Positions 37,209 through 48,318 of a stretch of DNA of 64,000 nt are shown here, piece by piece (within the stretch, counting starts at the first letter, position 1; every line of letters begins with the position of its first letter). The position numbers were made by a program, and so were the translations under genes. The stretch is from Epiperipatus broadwayi. Its lineage: Eukaryota; Onychophora; Udeonychophora; Euonychophora; Peripatidae. The notes below the pieces were generated by a model. That model worked only from the letters and a program-made list of their open reading frames with translations, did no database searches and had not been told where the DNA came from. The stretch lies in the NCBI GenBank assembly GCA_028023455.1, contig JAQFVV010000946.1, positions 1 to 64,000 on the forward strand, in the 5' to 3' direction.

Positions 37209-38895
37209 AAATAAGCTAATTAGGGCTTGAAATACCCCACATACCTGAGAGATGTGTAGTATATATATTGATATGAGATATATAGTTTAAAGAAAGAGAA
37301 GCATTTTTGTGTAATTTTTTTTATATATATAGAAATATTTTGGCCTTATGTTTAGATGGTGATTGTTACTGTTATTGCATTTTTTTATGATGAAAGATAA
37401 ATACAGTCATGAAACAGCTTAATTTAAATTTAAAAATTATATTGATGGTGTTAAATTATAGAGTAATAATTTTGTCCATATTTGTAAAATTTGTGTTGTA
37501 GAAAATCTATAATTTTTAAGGTTGGATTGGATATTTGATTGTTAGAGTTTTCTTGGTTCTGTTGCAAGTATTGATGTTGGATGGGGGATTTTTGTCATTG
37601 TCTTGAGGATGTGATGTATTCATGTCACTTGTGACTGATTTATCTCATTTACTGCTCCAACCCAAATTTTGATGTTGTTAGTATTTATCATGAAGCAGTT
37701 AACAGTAGTCCTGCCATGATTTTACCTTTAAGACTCCAGAGAGAGTAAGGTATAGTTCTTTTTGATATATGTATAATATTTGCCTCTAAGACTCCCAAAG
37801 ATGAGCAAGGAAATATTTTATAAATAATAGCCCCTAAGACTTGGATGTAAGCAGGGCAGTTCAATAGTGTTTTCAGAAAATTATTATGGGTTGTAGTAGC
37901 TTAGATAGAATAAAATGTGATGATCATCTGAGTGTTCATGGAACATTGTATGTTTTAAGAGCAGTGATTGAATTCTTTTATCTATATCAAAGTTGTGAAG
38001 TGCTAATAATTCTTTTGGCTGTCAGTATCTGTTGGATCTTTAGAGGAATAGATGAGTATATAACCTAAATATATAGCACCAAACTTAAGGGCCTGGTTAA
38101 TTGATTATTCTTGATGACAAATAATCTATTACATTGGTTATCAACTAAGGCTTGACAAACAAACATATCAATATTTTATTTTCCATTATAAGTGACCTTT
38201 AAACATGAAGTTCAATTAGTGAATATTTGTTGATGACAATTTATATTAGTACCATTTCAGTAAAGTAATGTTTTGGGCACTAGAGTAAATAAGAAGTGAA
38301 GTTGATTTTTTTTATCTATATAAAATGGTATTAAGTTTTAATGTCCAGAAAATTTATAGGTATCAATTTAATAATTTTATATTTAACTACCATTATCTTG
38401 AATGAGAAAGTTGTCTCACAATATTAATGAATTAGTTATTCTTAAGGCATGTGAACATTTTATTATATTTTAAATATTATGAGGTTATATTGAATTTGAT
38501 ATGAAATTTCTACATTTCAATATGTATAAGTGTAGAATCCTTATTATCATTACATATAAATAAATGTTAATTAGTGATATCAGTTGTTACTTTTTCTCTC
38601 TATATATTTTTAGAGGAATTTATTAATGTTATAGTGATAGAAGAGACTTTTTATAAGCCAAGAAGTTCATGAGTTTAAACAACTAAAATTTAGATTGTTG
38701 GATAGTTATTATAAATAATAAAATTAAAAGACTTGTACTTTGCTTAGTTGAGTAATTGCTTGTTGGGATAATGATTGGAGATGGTGAGCCCTTGAACTGT
38801 GGTAATTACTACATAGAAATATCTATATATCTTAGATATTTTTTTGTATGAATATATAATATTGCAGTTCTAATAAAAATCGATAATGTAATGAA
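37140..38895 (+). other. Leader of the 9.4-kb LTR element
   Basis: About 1.75 kb between primer site and reading frame with no supported gene. A frame at 37886-38068 (60 codons) is unrecognised. Confidence 0.6.
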
Positions 38896-39450
38896 ATGTC
38901 AGTTAGTGGTGATTTTGATTTAAGAGATTTTATGGAAAAATTTAGAGCGGAATTAAAAGATCTTAGAGCTGAGATGAAAACTAATTCTAATGAACTTTTT
39001 GAAAAACTAGAGTCTGGTTTAAAAACCAACTCTAATGAACTTAAAGCTGAGATAAAAACCAATTCTAATGAACTTTCCCAGAGATTAGAGTCTAGATTAA
39101 AAACAAATTCTGATGAATTTTCTGAGAAACTAGAATCTGGTTTAAAAACCAACTCTCATGAACTTAGAGCTGAGAGGAAAACCAACTCTGAGAAACTAGA
39201 GTCTAGATTAAATACCAACACTAATGAACTTAGAGCTGAGATGAAAACCAACTCTGATGAACTTTCTAAGGGATTAAAAGTTGAATTAAAAGTGCTGGTA
39301 GATGATAGTGTTAGAAGATTAGAGATAAAATTTGAGGAAAAAGTGGAAAAATACAGAGAAGAGACAATGGTTGAAGCTAATTTTTTGAAAGCAAAATTTG
39401 AAGAAGTAAGCAGTGAAACGAGGGAAATAAAACCAAGGAATTATAGCTAG
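38896..39450 (+). pseudogene. Coiled-coil frame of LTR element, N-terminal part
   Basis: There are 184 codons from an ATG at 38896 to TAG 39448. Residues 10-115 carry eight KTNS(N/D)EL-type units spaced 11 or 15 residues, e.g. LRAEMKTNSNEL and KLESGLKTNSNEL; the DNA shows matching 33- and 45-bp repeats. The pattern of Leu/Ile and charged residues is that of a long parallel coiled coil. Residues 130-175 continue as a charged helix. The frame then shifts: the adjacent + frame picks up the same style of sequence near 39431, so the frame was probably longer. Similar charged coiled coils begin gag proteins of some arthropod Ty3/Gypsy elements (family knowledge); no capsid or zinc knuckle is visible here. 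Product and function are unknown. Confidence 0.55.
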
Positions 39451-41059
39451 ATTTGAAGAGTCTAAGAAATAGCATGGGGAATTTGAGAAAAGGATTATTA
39501 ATGATAGCAAAGTATTGTGGGATAAATTTCAAGCATTGAAAATTGATAACGAATCTTCATTTAAAAATATTCATACAATTATCTCTGCTGAAGTTAAAGT
39601 TGCTGTGGGATTGCAACAAGAGGAACAGCTGATTGATGTTAATAAATTACAAGATATAAATGAACGGATTAATGTATTAAGTGATGTTACTTCTAATCGT
39701 ATACAGAAAATAGATGTTAAACTGGATCAAATTCAAGGAAAATTAAGACCCCTTTCAGAATATATGAATAATAGTGGAATTGAAGCCTGTAAAAATTATG
39801 AAATAGAGGTACGAAAGGATGTTTCATAGATAGGTGTAAAAGTTGAGCAAATAAAAACCATTATGTTAGAGAATTGTGAATGTATATCAAATTTACAAAA
39901 ACAAGGGAAAGAACATAAAATACATATATGCCAAAATAAAATTAAAATGGAATTTCTTAGAGAAATCTTTAATCATAATATAAATATGAGGAAAATTAAA
40001 GTGAAATTTAAAGGGATAAGTAAGGAAGAGATTAATATAGATTTTCTTAAAAAAAATATAGACTTTATAAAAGATATTGGAAAAGCCAAAGTTAGACTTA
40101 AAGTTGTAGAAGGAATGATAAATAATATTGATTTTCTTGGAGAGAATGTTGACAAGGAAAGAGATATAGGGAAAGCAAAGATAAAATTTAAAAGAATGAG
40201 GAAAAAGATATTTGATCTGAATCTTGGTAGAAGGACGATTGATGAGGAAAAAGAAATTGGCAAAGATAAAATTAAAATAAGAAGTGAGGCTGTGATTAGT
40301 AAAGATTTTCCTCGAGAAAATATAAATAAAGCAAGAAATTTAAGTAAACCTAAAGTTAAACTGAAAAGAATTAATATAGAATAGGATAATATTAATGTTG
40401 TAAAACAAAATTATTTTCAAGAATTCTTTAATGTTGAAGTTGTATCACATCAATCTGATTTGCGATTTTTAAAGGATTATTTAGAAAATTTGAATGAATA
40501 CCATTCAAAATTGCCCAAAGTATTGTTTTTAATTGAACATAGAACAAGTGAAGTAAAACAAAGACTTACTCAAGTCAATGATGTTTATCAGGATAGTCAA
40601 ATGAAAGGTAATAGATTATCTGATAAAATAGCAACTGGTATTGATAAAATTAAGAATTATGTTAATGCTTATGATCAAGTTAGTATTTATGTAAAGGATA
40701 TAGAGGCAGAATCTAAGAAGTTCATAGCAAAATCTTTAGATGCTGATCCCAAAATTATTCTAAAGCAATTGAATTATACCAAAACATTATATAAAAATCT
40801 TGTAAATCAAAGCAAACTTCTTCACAGAGTTCAACAAACTGGAAATTTTTTCCAAAAAAAATTAAAAGATACTTATGATTATTATTTTTTATTTAAAGAA
40901 AACTTGGACCAAGATCTAGATGATTTGAAAGATAGATATGAACAAATGAATATGGTTATTGGTAAGAAAAATAATGTTTTTCAAACCATGTTAGTCCTCA
41001 GAAAGATTACAAATTTGAGAAGTATTTTTTTTTTTTTTCAATATCTCATAATTCATTAG
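39431..41059 (+). pseudogene. Coiled-coil frame of LTR element, remainder with three TAG stops
   Basis: A single + frame runs from the frameshift near 39431 to a TAG at 41057, about 540 codons, interrupted only by TAG at 39470, 39827 and 40382. Sub-frames: to 39829 (DVTSNRIQKIDVKLDQIQGK), 39863-40384 (very basic, with repeated Lys/Ile/Asp segments such as IDFLKKNIDFIKDIGKAKV and DFLGENVDKERDIGKAKI, a repeat of about 35 residues), and 40460-41059 (helical, KLPKVLFLIEHRTSEV, DLKDRYEQMNMV). No enzyme motif is visible. The frame ends almost at the polypurine tract, so there is no room for pol. It may be an enlarged gag-like protein or a captured cellular coiled-coil sequence. Confidence 0.5.
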
Positions 41060-41082
41060 TTATTTGCAAAGACATTTTTTTT

Positions 41083-41100
41083 CGGTGGATTAGGGGGTAT
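41083..41100 (+). promoter_or_regulatory. Polypurine tract
   Basis: GGTGGATTAGGGGGTAT immediately precedes the 3' LTR (TGTAAATATC). Confidence 0.75.
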
Positions 41101-42970
41101 TGTAAATATCGATAAATCTATCTATATTTTAAAAATTATTTATTGTTATTTTTTAAAAAAAATCTCTTTGATTTAATGTTTATATATGGAGTATTATATA
41201 TATGGAGTATTATTATTGTTTATGGTTATTAGTCATAGTTGTTTGAAGTTATTATTTTATTTATATGTTGATAGTACATCGCTGTGAATATTCAATTATG
41301 ATAGATAAATAAAGACATATAAATTGTTGATTATAAAAAAGATTATTTTATTTGTAGTGAGTATTAAAAAAATGTAATATTATTATTTATGTATATATAT
41401 ATTTAAAGCTGTCAAATAAATTTTCAATTTAATATTTTTTATATATATGATTGATATTTTTATTTATTGAATGTTAATTGTTTTAAAAAAAAACATATGT
41501 AACAATGGTAATCAAAATGGTATTTGCTGGCGCGTGGAACAAGAACAACAAAAAGAGGCCATTATTATTATTAGGATGGTGATTAAACAAATTGAAGGAT
41601 AAACATTTGTTGTACTTTTTTTTTCTTTGAAATTACCATTCTTAAGAATATTGGAATAAGATAAATTTCTATGGTAAATACATAAATCATGACTGGATAA
41701 TAGATATATATCGCAGCCAAGGAGCTGCGCTGTTTCCTTTTATTTATTCCAAGGCAGTTTAAAAAGAAAAACTAGGCAAATTTCAACACATGAATTTCAT
41801 CGCGTTTGAAGCTGAAATTTGATACAGCTATCTGGAATCTATAATGGTCAATCTAATAATAATTTGGAGGTAACTAAAAGTAATTAATACATTGGATTCA
41901 ACATGTCAATTATTATTTTTTTCAAGGAGAGAAATTTAAAAAAATGAAGTATATATGTGCATTTGGAAACTAATAATTTTTTCTAACGTGACATTTCTTC
42001 AATTCAATTTGGTTCTAGAATGCATTCTAATATTAAACGGATAAAGGAATAAAACAATGGAATAAGTTGACTTTTGAAAAAAAAAATAAACAGGTGAACT
42101 TTGAAAGGTAGTAAATAATTATATATATATATATATAAATGATATATAAATATATTTTGAGACCGATATTTTTTTTTACTTTTATTTTTCATTATAAAAA
42201 TAAAACGTTTTTATAAATATCATTCTATCCAATTCGAGTGTTTTGTTTTATAACAGCAATGAACGTTTAACAGGTGTCAAAATTAACACTTAAGTAATTT
42301 AAAATCTTAAAGAATGACATATAGGTTTGGGTTTCATATGAGTTGTTACGTATATTTTAATAAGTGAAATTTATATTCTTAAATTTTTATTATAATTTTT
42401 TTTTATTATTAATTTATCTATTTTCATTTTTTTTAAAATTCATATAATAATTCTTATGCAGACCGAAACAATAATTTATATATATTTGCTGGATATAATA
42501 TACTTTTATTTTTAATTTTGAATATATGAAAAATATAAATATGGATTTGTATTTATATTAATACATAATTGTTAAGCACAAATATGTCTTTATCTATTTA
42601 ATATATATATACTTCTTGTAAGTATATACATATATTTATTATTTGGGTTTGTATTTAAAAACTATTTAATACACTGATACTACCTAAAATTAAACCATAA
42701 TATAGAAATAAAGGATGTACTATTTGTTTTATAAGTAATGCCTTTGTAAGTTATTTGAAAGAGTATTAATATTTTATTCTTATTTTTCTTTTAATGCCAG
42801 AGTCATTATGAAATTAATTGAATTCACAATTTAATAGAGGATAACTTCATATTTCACTTATTGTTTAGTCTTTAGGCCACTTACACATATTATTATTCAT
42901 TGATATGTTTAGATATACACAAATTTACTTATTAGATGTGTATATTGGATTTAGTAGAATCCCCTTTGTT

Positions 42971-43031
<61 letters not shown>

Positions 43032-43478
43032 ATTAGTTAGTCATATCAACCTTGAGAATAAATTATAATGATAGATCTCATTGCTCTGTATGATTGTAGA
43101 TTTATTTCATGTATAGCTAGTTGGAAGGGCATATAAACAATTTATTTAAATATAACTGGGATAATTTTACCTTTCTTTATTTAAATTATACAATTTATTA
43201 TATTAGGCTTTCTCAACAATTGGATTCATATAGATTACATATATTCCATTACATTTGTCATCCTATGTTTGGAGCATTATTTTCTCCTCATATATTGACG
43301 TTCCATTACATTTGATGTATAATATGTTTATATACATATTGTCTATTACATTTGGCACCACAAAGTGTGGAACCCAGTTAACTGGTGATTGGTATAATAA
43401 AGATATTCTCCATTACATTTGACACGATAACGTGGTCAGCATGATATGTTTATATATATATGCATACATTCCATTACA
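41101..43478 (+). repeat. 3' LTR, 2.4 kb
   Basis: The repeat runs TG...CA. It lacks the 745-bp block of the 5' LTR: TTTATATTAATACATAATTG is continuous at about 42552-42571. It contains a 54-bp AT array (42975-43028) where the 5' LTR has only about four units. It retains the CCATTACA units near its end. Confidence 0.93.
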
Positions 43479-43498
43479 ATATATATATATATATATAT
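43479..43498. repeat. (AT)n array after the 3' LTR
   Basis: About 10 AT units lie between the LTR end and the next foldback; a matching AT run precedes the 5' LTR (34021-34036). Confidence 0.9.
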
Positions 43499-43911
43499 GA
43501 AAAAGAAAAACAAGTTTTATATACGTAAAACATGCTATTGCTTGTATTAATGATCAATAGATGGAGCTTTACCAAGACCTCCAAAACGAGCATATTCTTT
43601 TTACATAAACATCAGAGTCAATATTCACTGTCTCTTTCATTTTTCTCCACCCTCAGATCAGCTGATTTGCTCTCATCAGTCTTGGAGTTAGTGTTTAGGT
43701 CTAGTTTCTAACTCCTATCCTTCACTGATGAGAGCAAATTAGCTGATGTGAGGGTGGAGCAAAATGAAAGAGACAGTGAATATTGACTCTGACATTTATG
43801 TAAACAAAATACACTTGTTTTGGAGGTCTTGGTAAAGCTCCATCTATTGATTATTAATACAAGTGATAGCAGGTTTTACGTATATAAAACTTGTTTTTCT
43901 TTTTCATAAAT
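43498..43911. repeat. Foldback repeat, arms about 180 bp
   Basis: The left arm (to 43680, ending CTCTCATCAGT) and right arm (from 43724, beginning ACTGATGAGAG) are reverse complements with few mismatches; a loop of about 43 bp lies between. Outer ends read GAAAAAGAAAAACAAGTTTT and its complement. It has no coding capacity. Confidence 0.9.
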
Positions 43912-43944
43912 GTACCTTTAAAGTTTTCTTGCAATGATATAGAC

Positions 43945-44268
43945 TGCAGATGCTTTGACTATGTGGAGAAACTGAACTGATATCAGACCCATATAACTAT
44001 CTGGTTTGATAGGCTGAGTTTGAAGACATTAACGTGTCTAAAAAATTTATGCTTGCAAACTGCTAGAAACGTTTTGCATAAACGCTTGGAGTTAGTGTTT
44101 AGGTATAGTTTCTAACTCCTATCCTTCACTGATGAGAGCAAATCAGCTTGAAATCAACTGATCTGAGGGTGGAGCAAAATGAAAGAGACAGTGAATATTG
44201 ACTCTGACGTTTATGTAAACAGAAAACGCTGGTTTTGGAGGTCTTGGTAAAGCTCCATCTATTTGATA
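43945..44268 (+). repeat. Single-orientation copy of the same repeat family
   Basis: 44088-44262 repeats the loop and right arm of the preceding foldback (GGAGTTAGTGTTTAGG through AAAGCTCCATCTAT). 43990-44090 extends leftward with a segment resembling the arm of the 20.4-kb foldback (CCCATATAACTAT, GAAGACATTAACGTGTC). This copy therefore links the two foldbacks to one family. Confidence 0.75.
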
Positions 44269-44344
44269 TATATATATATACCAGTTCACAATCAACAATT
44301 TTAATCTGTTGTCAAGACAACCTCCTTTTTCAATGTTAACTTCA

Positions 44345-45300
44345 GTATAATGCACTATATTGTCCGATTTTGTCTAGCAAAAATAAAATAAATTCATTTA
44401 CATTTGCTTTTTTAGTTTTTAAATGAATAGCAGATCTGACAAATGATAGCGATCTTTCAATGCCAATTTCATAATAAAGAAATATCTCAATTTAAGTAGA
44501 AAATAATTCAATGTTACAAAGTAAAAATAAATTGCTATTCATTTTAATAATCTTAAACAAACAATGTATTGAATATGTAAAAAAACTAATTAGCATAGCA
44601 CTTTAACAATATGTAATCATACAATGTTACACATTCCTTATGCTTTTTATATCACTACATATGCCCTATATTATCAGATTTTGCTTTGCAAATGTAAAGC
44701 AAATCCATTTAGTTTTGCATTTTCAGTTTTTATAAGAATAGTAAATCGGTCATATAATATTTCCCAGAATAAATTTTCAATCACTCTCAAATATTAAAAA
44801 AGTTTTACTTAATAAGACAAATAATTTAATTTCATAAAGTGAATTTAATTGCTATTCATTTCAATATCATTGTGAGTAAATAACTAAATATCAAAAATTT
44901 AAATATTAATACACTACTTTTAATAAAATGTTCATATGGAAAAATATTTTACTCATGTGATGTGATGTGCTGTAGCTTCTTCTTAAACGAAGTCAAGAAT
45001 CTCTCAGCAATTATACCAAGAAAAACTTGTTAGCTACTTAATTTAACATTCCCCAGTCTATGTTTTCCCATATTCTGCTCCATCCCATTTCCACAACGTA
45101 ATCTTTGTCAACTCTACAGCCTTTATATCTAAATCCCCCTTATCTTTTTCCAAATCCAGCATAAAAAACAATAATCTACTTTCTGTATAATCACTTTTTC
45201 CATATTTATTTTTCCATAACTTCATTATAACTCGTTATTTATATTGATACACTGCCATCTATTGTCAGATTTTATTTTGCAAAGTTGTAAAATGGTTCCA
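44345..45300. repeat. Three diverged direct repeats
   Basis: Segments starting near 44352 (ATGCACTATATTGTC), 44664 (ATGCCCTATATTATC) and 45251 (CACTGCCATCTATTGTCAG) share CTATAT-TGTCAGATTTTGCTTTGCAAA-like, CATTTA...TTTTCAGTTTTTA-like and AATAGTAAATC-like parts. They are old copies of an unidentified repeat of a few hundred bp. Confidence 0.55.
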
Positions 45301-45310
45301 TTTATACTAG

Positions 45311-45422
45311 TTTTTTTTCTCATATGTCATAGCATCATCCGGGAGGCGAACCCACAACCATCTGCAACCAACTACTTGCTTGCAAGGGGGCTGCGATAAC
45401 AACTCGGCTAACAATGCTTGAC
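45311..45422 (-). mobile_element. tRNA-derived SINE
   Basis: Reverse complemented, it reads GTCAAGCATTGTTAGCCGAG..., then a B-box-like GGGTTCGCCTCCCGG, ATGATGCTATGA and an A-rich tail. It matches the + strand copy at 55650-55757. The tRNA-like fold is incomplete. No clear target duplication was seen for this copy. Confidence 0.75.
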
Positions 45423-45508
45423 AGTTCTTAGCAATTAATTCCACTTTTAAAACATCACGTAATCATCAAGACATCAGTGACATAGACGAATTTTCTAATT
45501 CTACCTTG

Positions 45509-47127
45509 TGTAACGATCCGGAGAATGGGACTTCACGTAATCTGCACTATGGGGCGCCATCTAGGCATTTGAACCTAGAAAAATTTATAAAGTAGGCAGA
45601 TACGTAAGTCAAAAAAAAAAAAAAAAATTTTTTTTTCTTTTAAATTTTGCATCCGGTTGTTAGCCCATGTCACTAGCTCAGTGGAATAGCAGAGATTTAA
45701 TAAGATAATCTAAGAGTATATATAAAAAAGGAATAAAATAAGCCACTGCCAGTAATTAACATACAAACATTTATTTATGCACATATATATAAGGTTTAAA
45801 ATTATTTTAGTATTTTAACATTAATATTTTTTTTTTAAAATTTAAATTACTATTTTAAATAGATCGCACAGATTTGCTTTAAAATGTTGGGTATAGATCG
45901 CTTACATAGATTCCATGGTCAAAAACATTTCAAAATAAACATAAATGATCAAAATACAAAATTATTGATACCGACAATCGCAGAGGGAAACTTATAAGTA
46001 ACCCAATAGTATTCACCATAAGATACTTGCGTTGTCACCAATACCTTAAAAGACATCCGAATAAATACATTTTAGATACTCACCGTAAGGTATCATTATT
46101 TATCGAATGTCTATGTATTTTGATAAAATATGAAAACCAAAATATAATTAACCGCAAACGAATCCATGCAAGCGTCTATAAACAACTTAAATTTAATACA
46201 TTTTAGTTAAAACATAATACACACACACAAAAAAAAATGAACTGGAAATGATTGCTTAAACATCTACATAAAAAAAATAGCAATAATTGAATTTGCATTC
46301 TTTAAGTCAGATAAGAGTTATTTTCAGTTATTAATTACTTGCAACTTTAGGAAAGTTCTTATTAGATAGACACAATAGTTTATACTTTACTGGATTTAGT
46401 AGATTGAGAAGTCCATCTTCGTGATCACTTTACGTAGATTTTGTCCTTTGAAATGAAACTGCGACTTGCCATGCATTTGGTCAGGAACTGTCATCCAGAG
46501 GTCTCAACTGGTTGTCGAGGAAAATTAAATTTATTGCAGACTTCCACATCGTTGAAAATCTGCAATATAGCTAGTTATAACGATCTATTCATAGTCAGCT
46601 CTCAGATAACAATTATAATAATAATTTGGCTTTTATATTTTTATTAGTCTCTTATCATCCAATCTTTGGATTCAACCGGCAAGATGTCACTAATCCTCTG
46701 GTGTTTCAATTACGGTCCGTGCTGACATTTCTGGTGTTTGCATTGGTCATTTAATTTCTTTGTACTCTCTTATCTGACCCTTTAATTTATTTTAAATGCC
46801 TCTTGGGCTAGTTTGCTTTTGAACAATCATTTAATTAATAAAACAATCATTTCCATTTTCTAAGATTATAGAAATCAACATTATTTCTATTTTTAACAAA
46901 TCAATCTTTATTATATTCTTACTTTTTTTACAACAAAAAAAAAATACATTCAAATATTTTTATTTTTTAAAATAGTTTTAAAGTTGTCCATCATGCGATC
47001 TATATATATTAAACAACTTTTAATTTTCAGTTTTTTAAGTTTTTTTTTTCTTTTTAATAAATCAAATTTTATTTACGATCTTTTTATTTTCATTTTAAAA
47101 TAATGTAACGGCATATATTCCGTTACA
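45509..47127. mobile_element. Solo LTR, 1.6 kb, with 4-bp target duplication
   Basis: It begins TGTAACGATCC and ends ATATTCCGTTACA: TGTAACG and CGTTACA are exact inverted termini. CTTG occurs at 45505-45508 and again at 47128-47131, a 4-bp duplication like those of Ty3/Gypsy insertions. No primer site or polypurine tract adjoins, so this is a solo LTR left by LTR-LTR recombination. A frame at 46441-46647 within it is unrecognised. An inner GTAACGG...CCGTTAC hairpin lies at the right end (47105-47126). Confidence 0.8.
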
Positions 47128-48161
47128 CTTGTAATGTTGAATTTATGCCATAATGACTAGGCTTTGTTAATTTCTTATTATGATTGACAGTTTATCTTGA
47201 ATAATTAAAAATTATCAGACTAACTCTTTTAATATTAAAAAAAGAAAATGGATTTATTTATACTTGCAGTATAAAATCTGATAATATAGAACAATACATT
47301 AATTAATACTTACATATTTATTATTTGGTTATTTATTCACAAAGTATTAAAATGAATAAACAATTCTACTTTGTGGAGTTAAATTCTTTGCACTTTTAAA
47401 TAAAGCTTTGTTAATATTTTCTTTTGACTGGAAGTTTAACCTAATTAATCTTTTTGAATTATATTTGACATAACTAAATTGATTTAAAAATGTTTGCTTA
47501 ATTGTATATGAATCTTAAATTTGAATAGAGTTTGTAGTAAAATTAAATTAATTTTTATTATAGTTACAATTTAAAATGTTTTTAAAATAACTAAAATTAA
47601 TGAAATGTTTGAAAATTTTAAGATATGTAAAATATACTTATATTGGAATCATTACTAATACTGTGTGAGCATCTTTTTGTTTCAGTATGTGAGGAGTTAC
47701 ATATATATTAAAAATAATAATTATATATATATACTACATTTGTTAATAAAAATAATATAAATGAAAATATGTTTAAAATAAAGAAAAAAATGTTCAAAAT
47801 AAATAAAAACATATTTTTTGTCTTGATGAATCTAATTAAAAAATTCCTACTGCATTATGTGATATGTTACTGACACCAGAATTATTTCTAATCTTCTGAT
47901 TATATGTATTTTTTAAAAACAAAAATGAAAATTTACAAATTCTTTATACTTAAAAACAAATCATGAAATAGGATGAAAACATTCTGAATAAGTAACTAAT
48001 AAAACATCATAATCAAAACAATATAGTCAACGCCACTAAGATCTAGAGCCAAAATAGAGCTGGAGCAAATAAATATCACTTTTCACATTTGTTATTTTTG
48101 TAAGAACCAAAAAAAAAAAGCAATGAAAATGAATTAATTTTATATTCATAAGGCAAAAGCA
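47128..48161. other. Unassigned intron stretch
   Basis: This is AT-rich sequence with no supported feature. Confidence 0.5.
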
Positions 48162-48318
48162 ATATATATATATATATATATATATCATTATCATCATCAT
48201 CAACCATTATCAATCCACTGCAGGATGAAGATCTCTCCAAGTTTAATCCATCTTCTCCGATCCTTAGCTTCTCTTCTCCACAACACCCCTGCACATTTTC
48301 TTATTTCATCCATCCATC

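Larger units (their letters stand above)
34037..43478 (+). mobile_element. Pol-less LTR retrotransposon with coiled-coil ORF, 9.4 kb
   Basis: LTRs at 34037-37118 and 41101-43478 enclose 4.0 kb. The 3' LTR begins TGTAAATATC; the 5' LTR start has mutated to TCTAAATATC. Both end CATTCCATTACA. The primer site and the polypurine tract are in the right places. The interior has a 1.8-kb leader and one long coiled-coil frame, now broken, that stops 41 bases before the 3' LTR; no protease, reverse transcriptase or integrase is present. Flanks are (AT)n on both sides. The two LTRs differ by a 745-bp block and by an AT microsatellite expansion. It is in sense orientation in the carboxypeptidase intron. 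Confidence 0.92.

Noticed and set aside
38832-39152. Minus-strand frame of 106 codons with repeated LELVF-type units
   Set aside because: It is the antisense of the coiled-coil repeats of the LTR element, and the DNA repeat keeps it open by chance.
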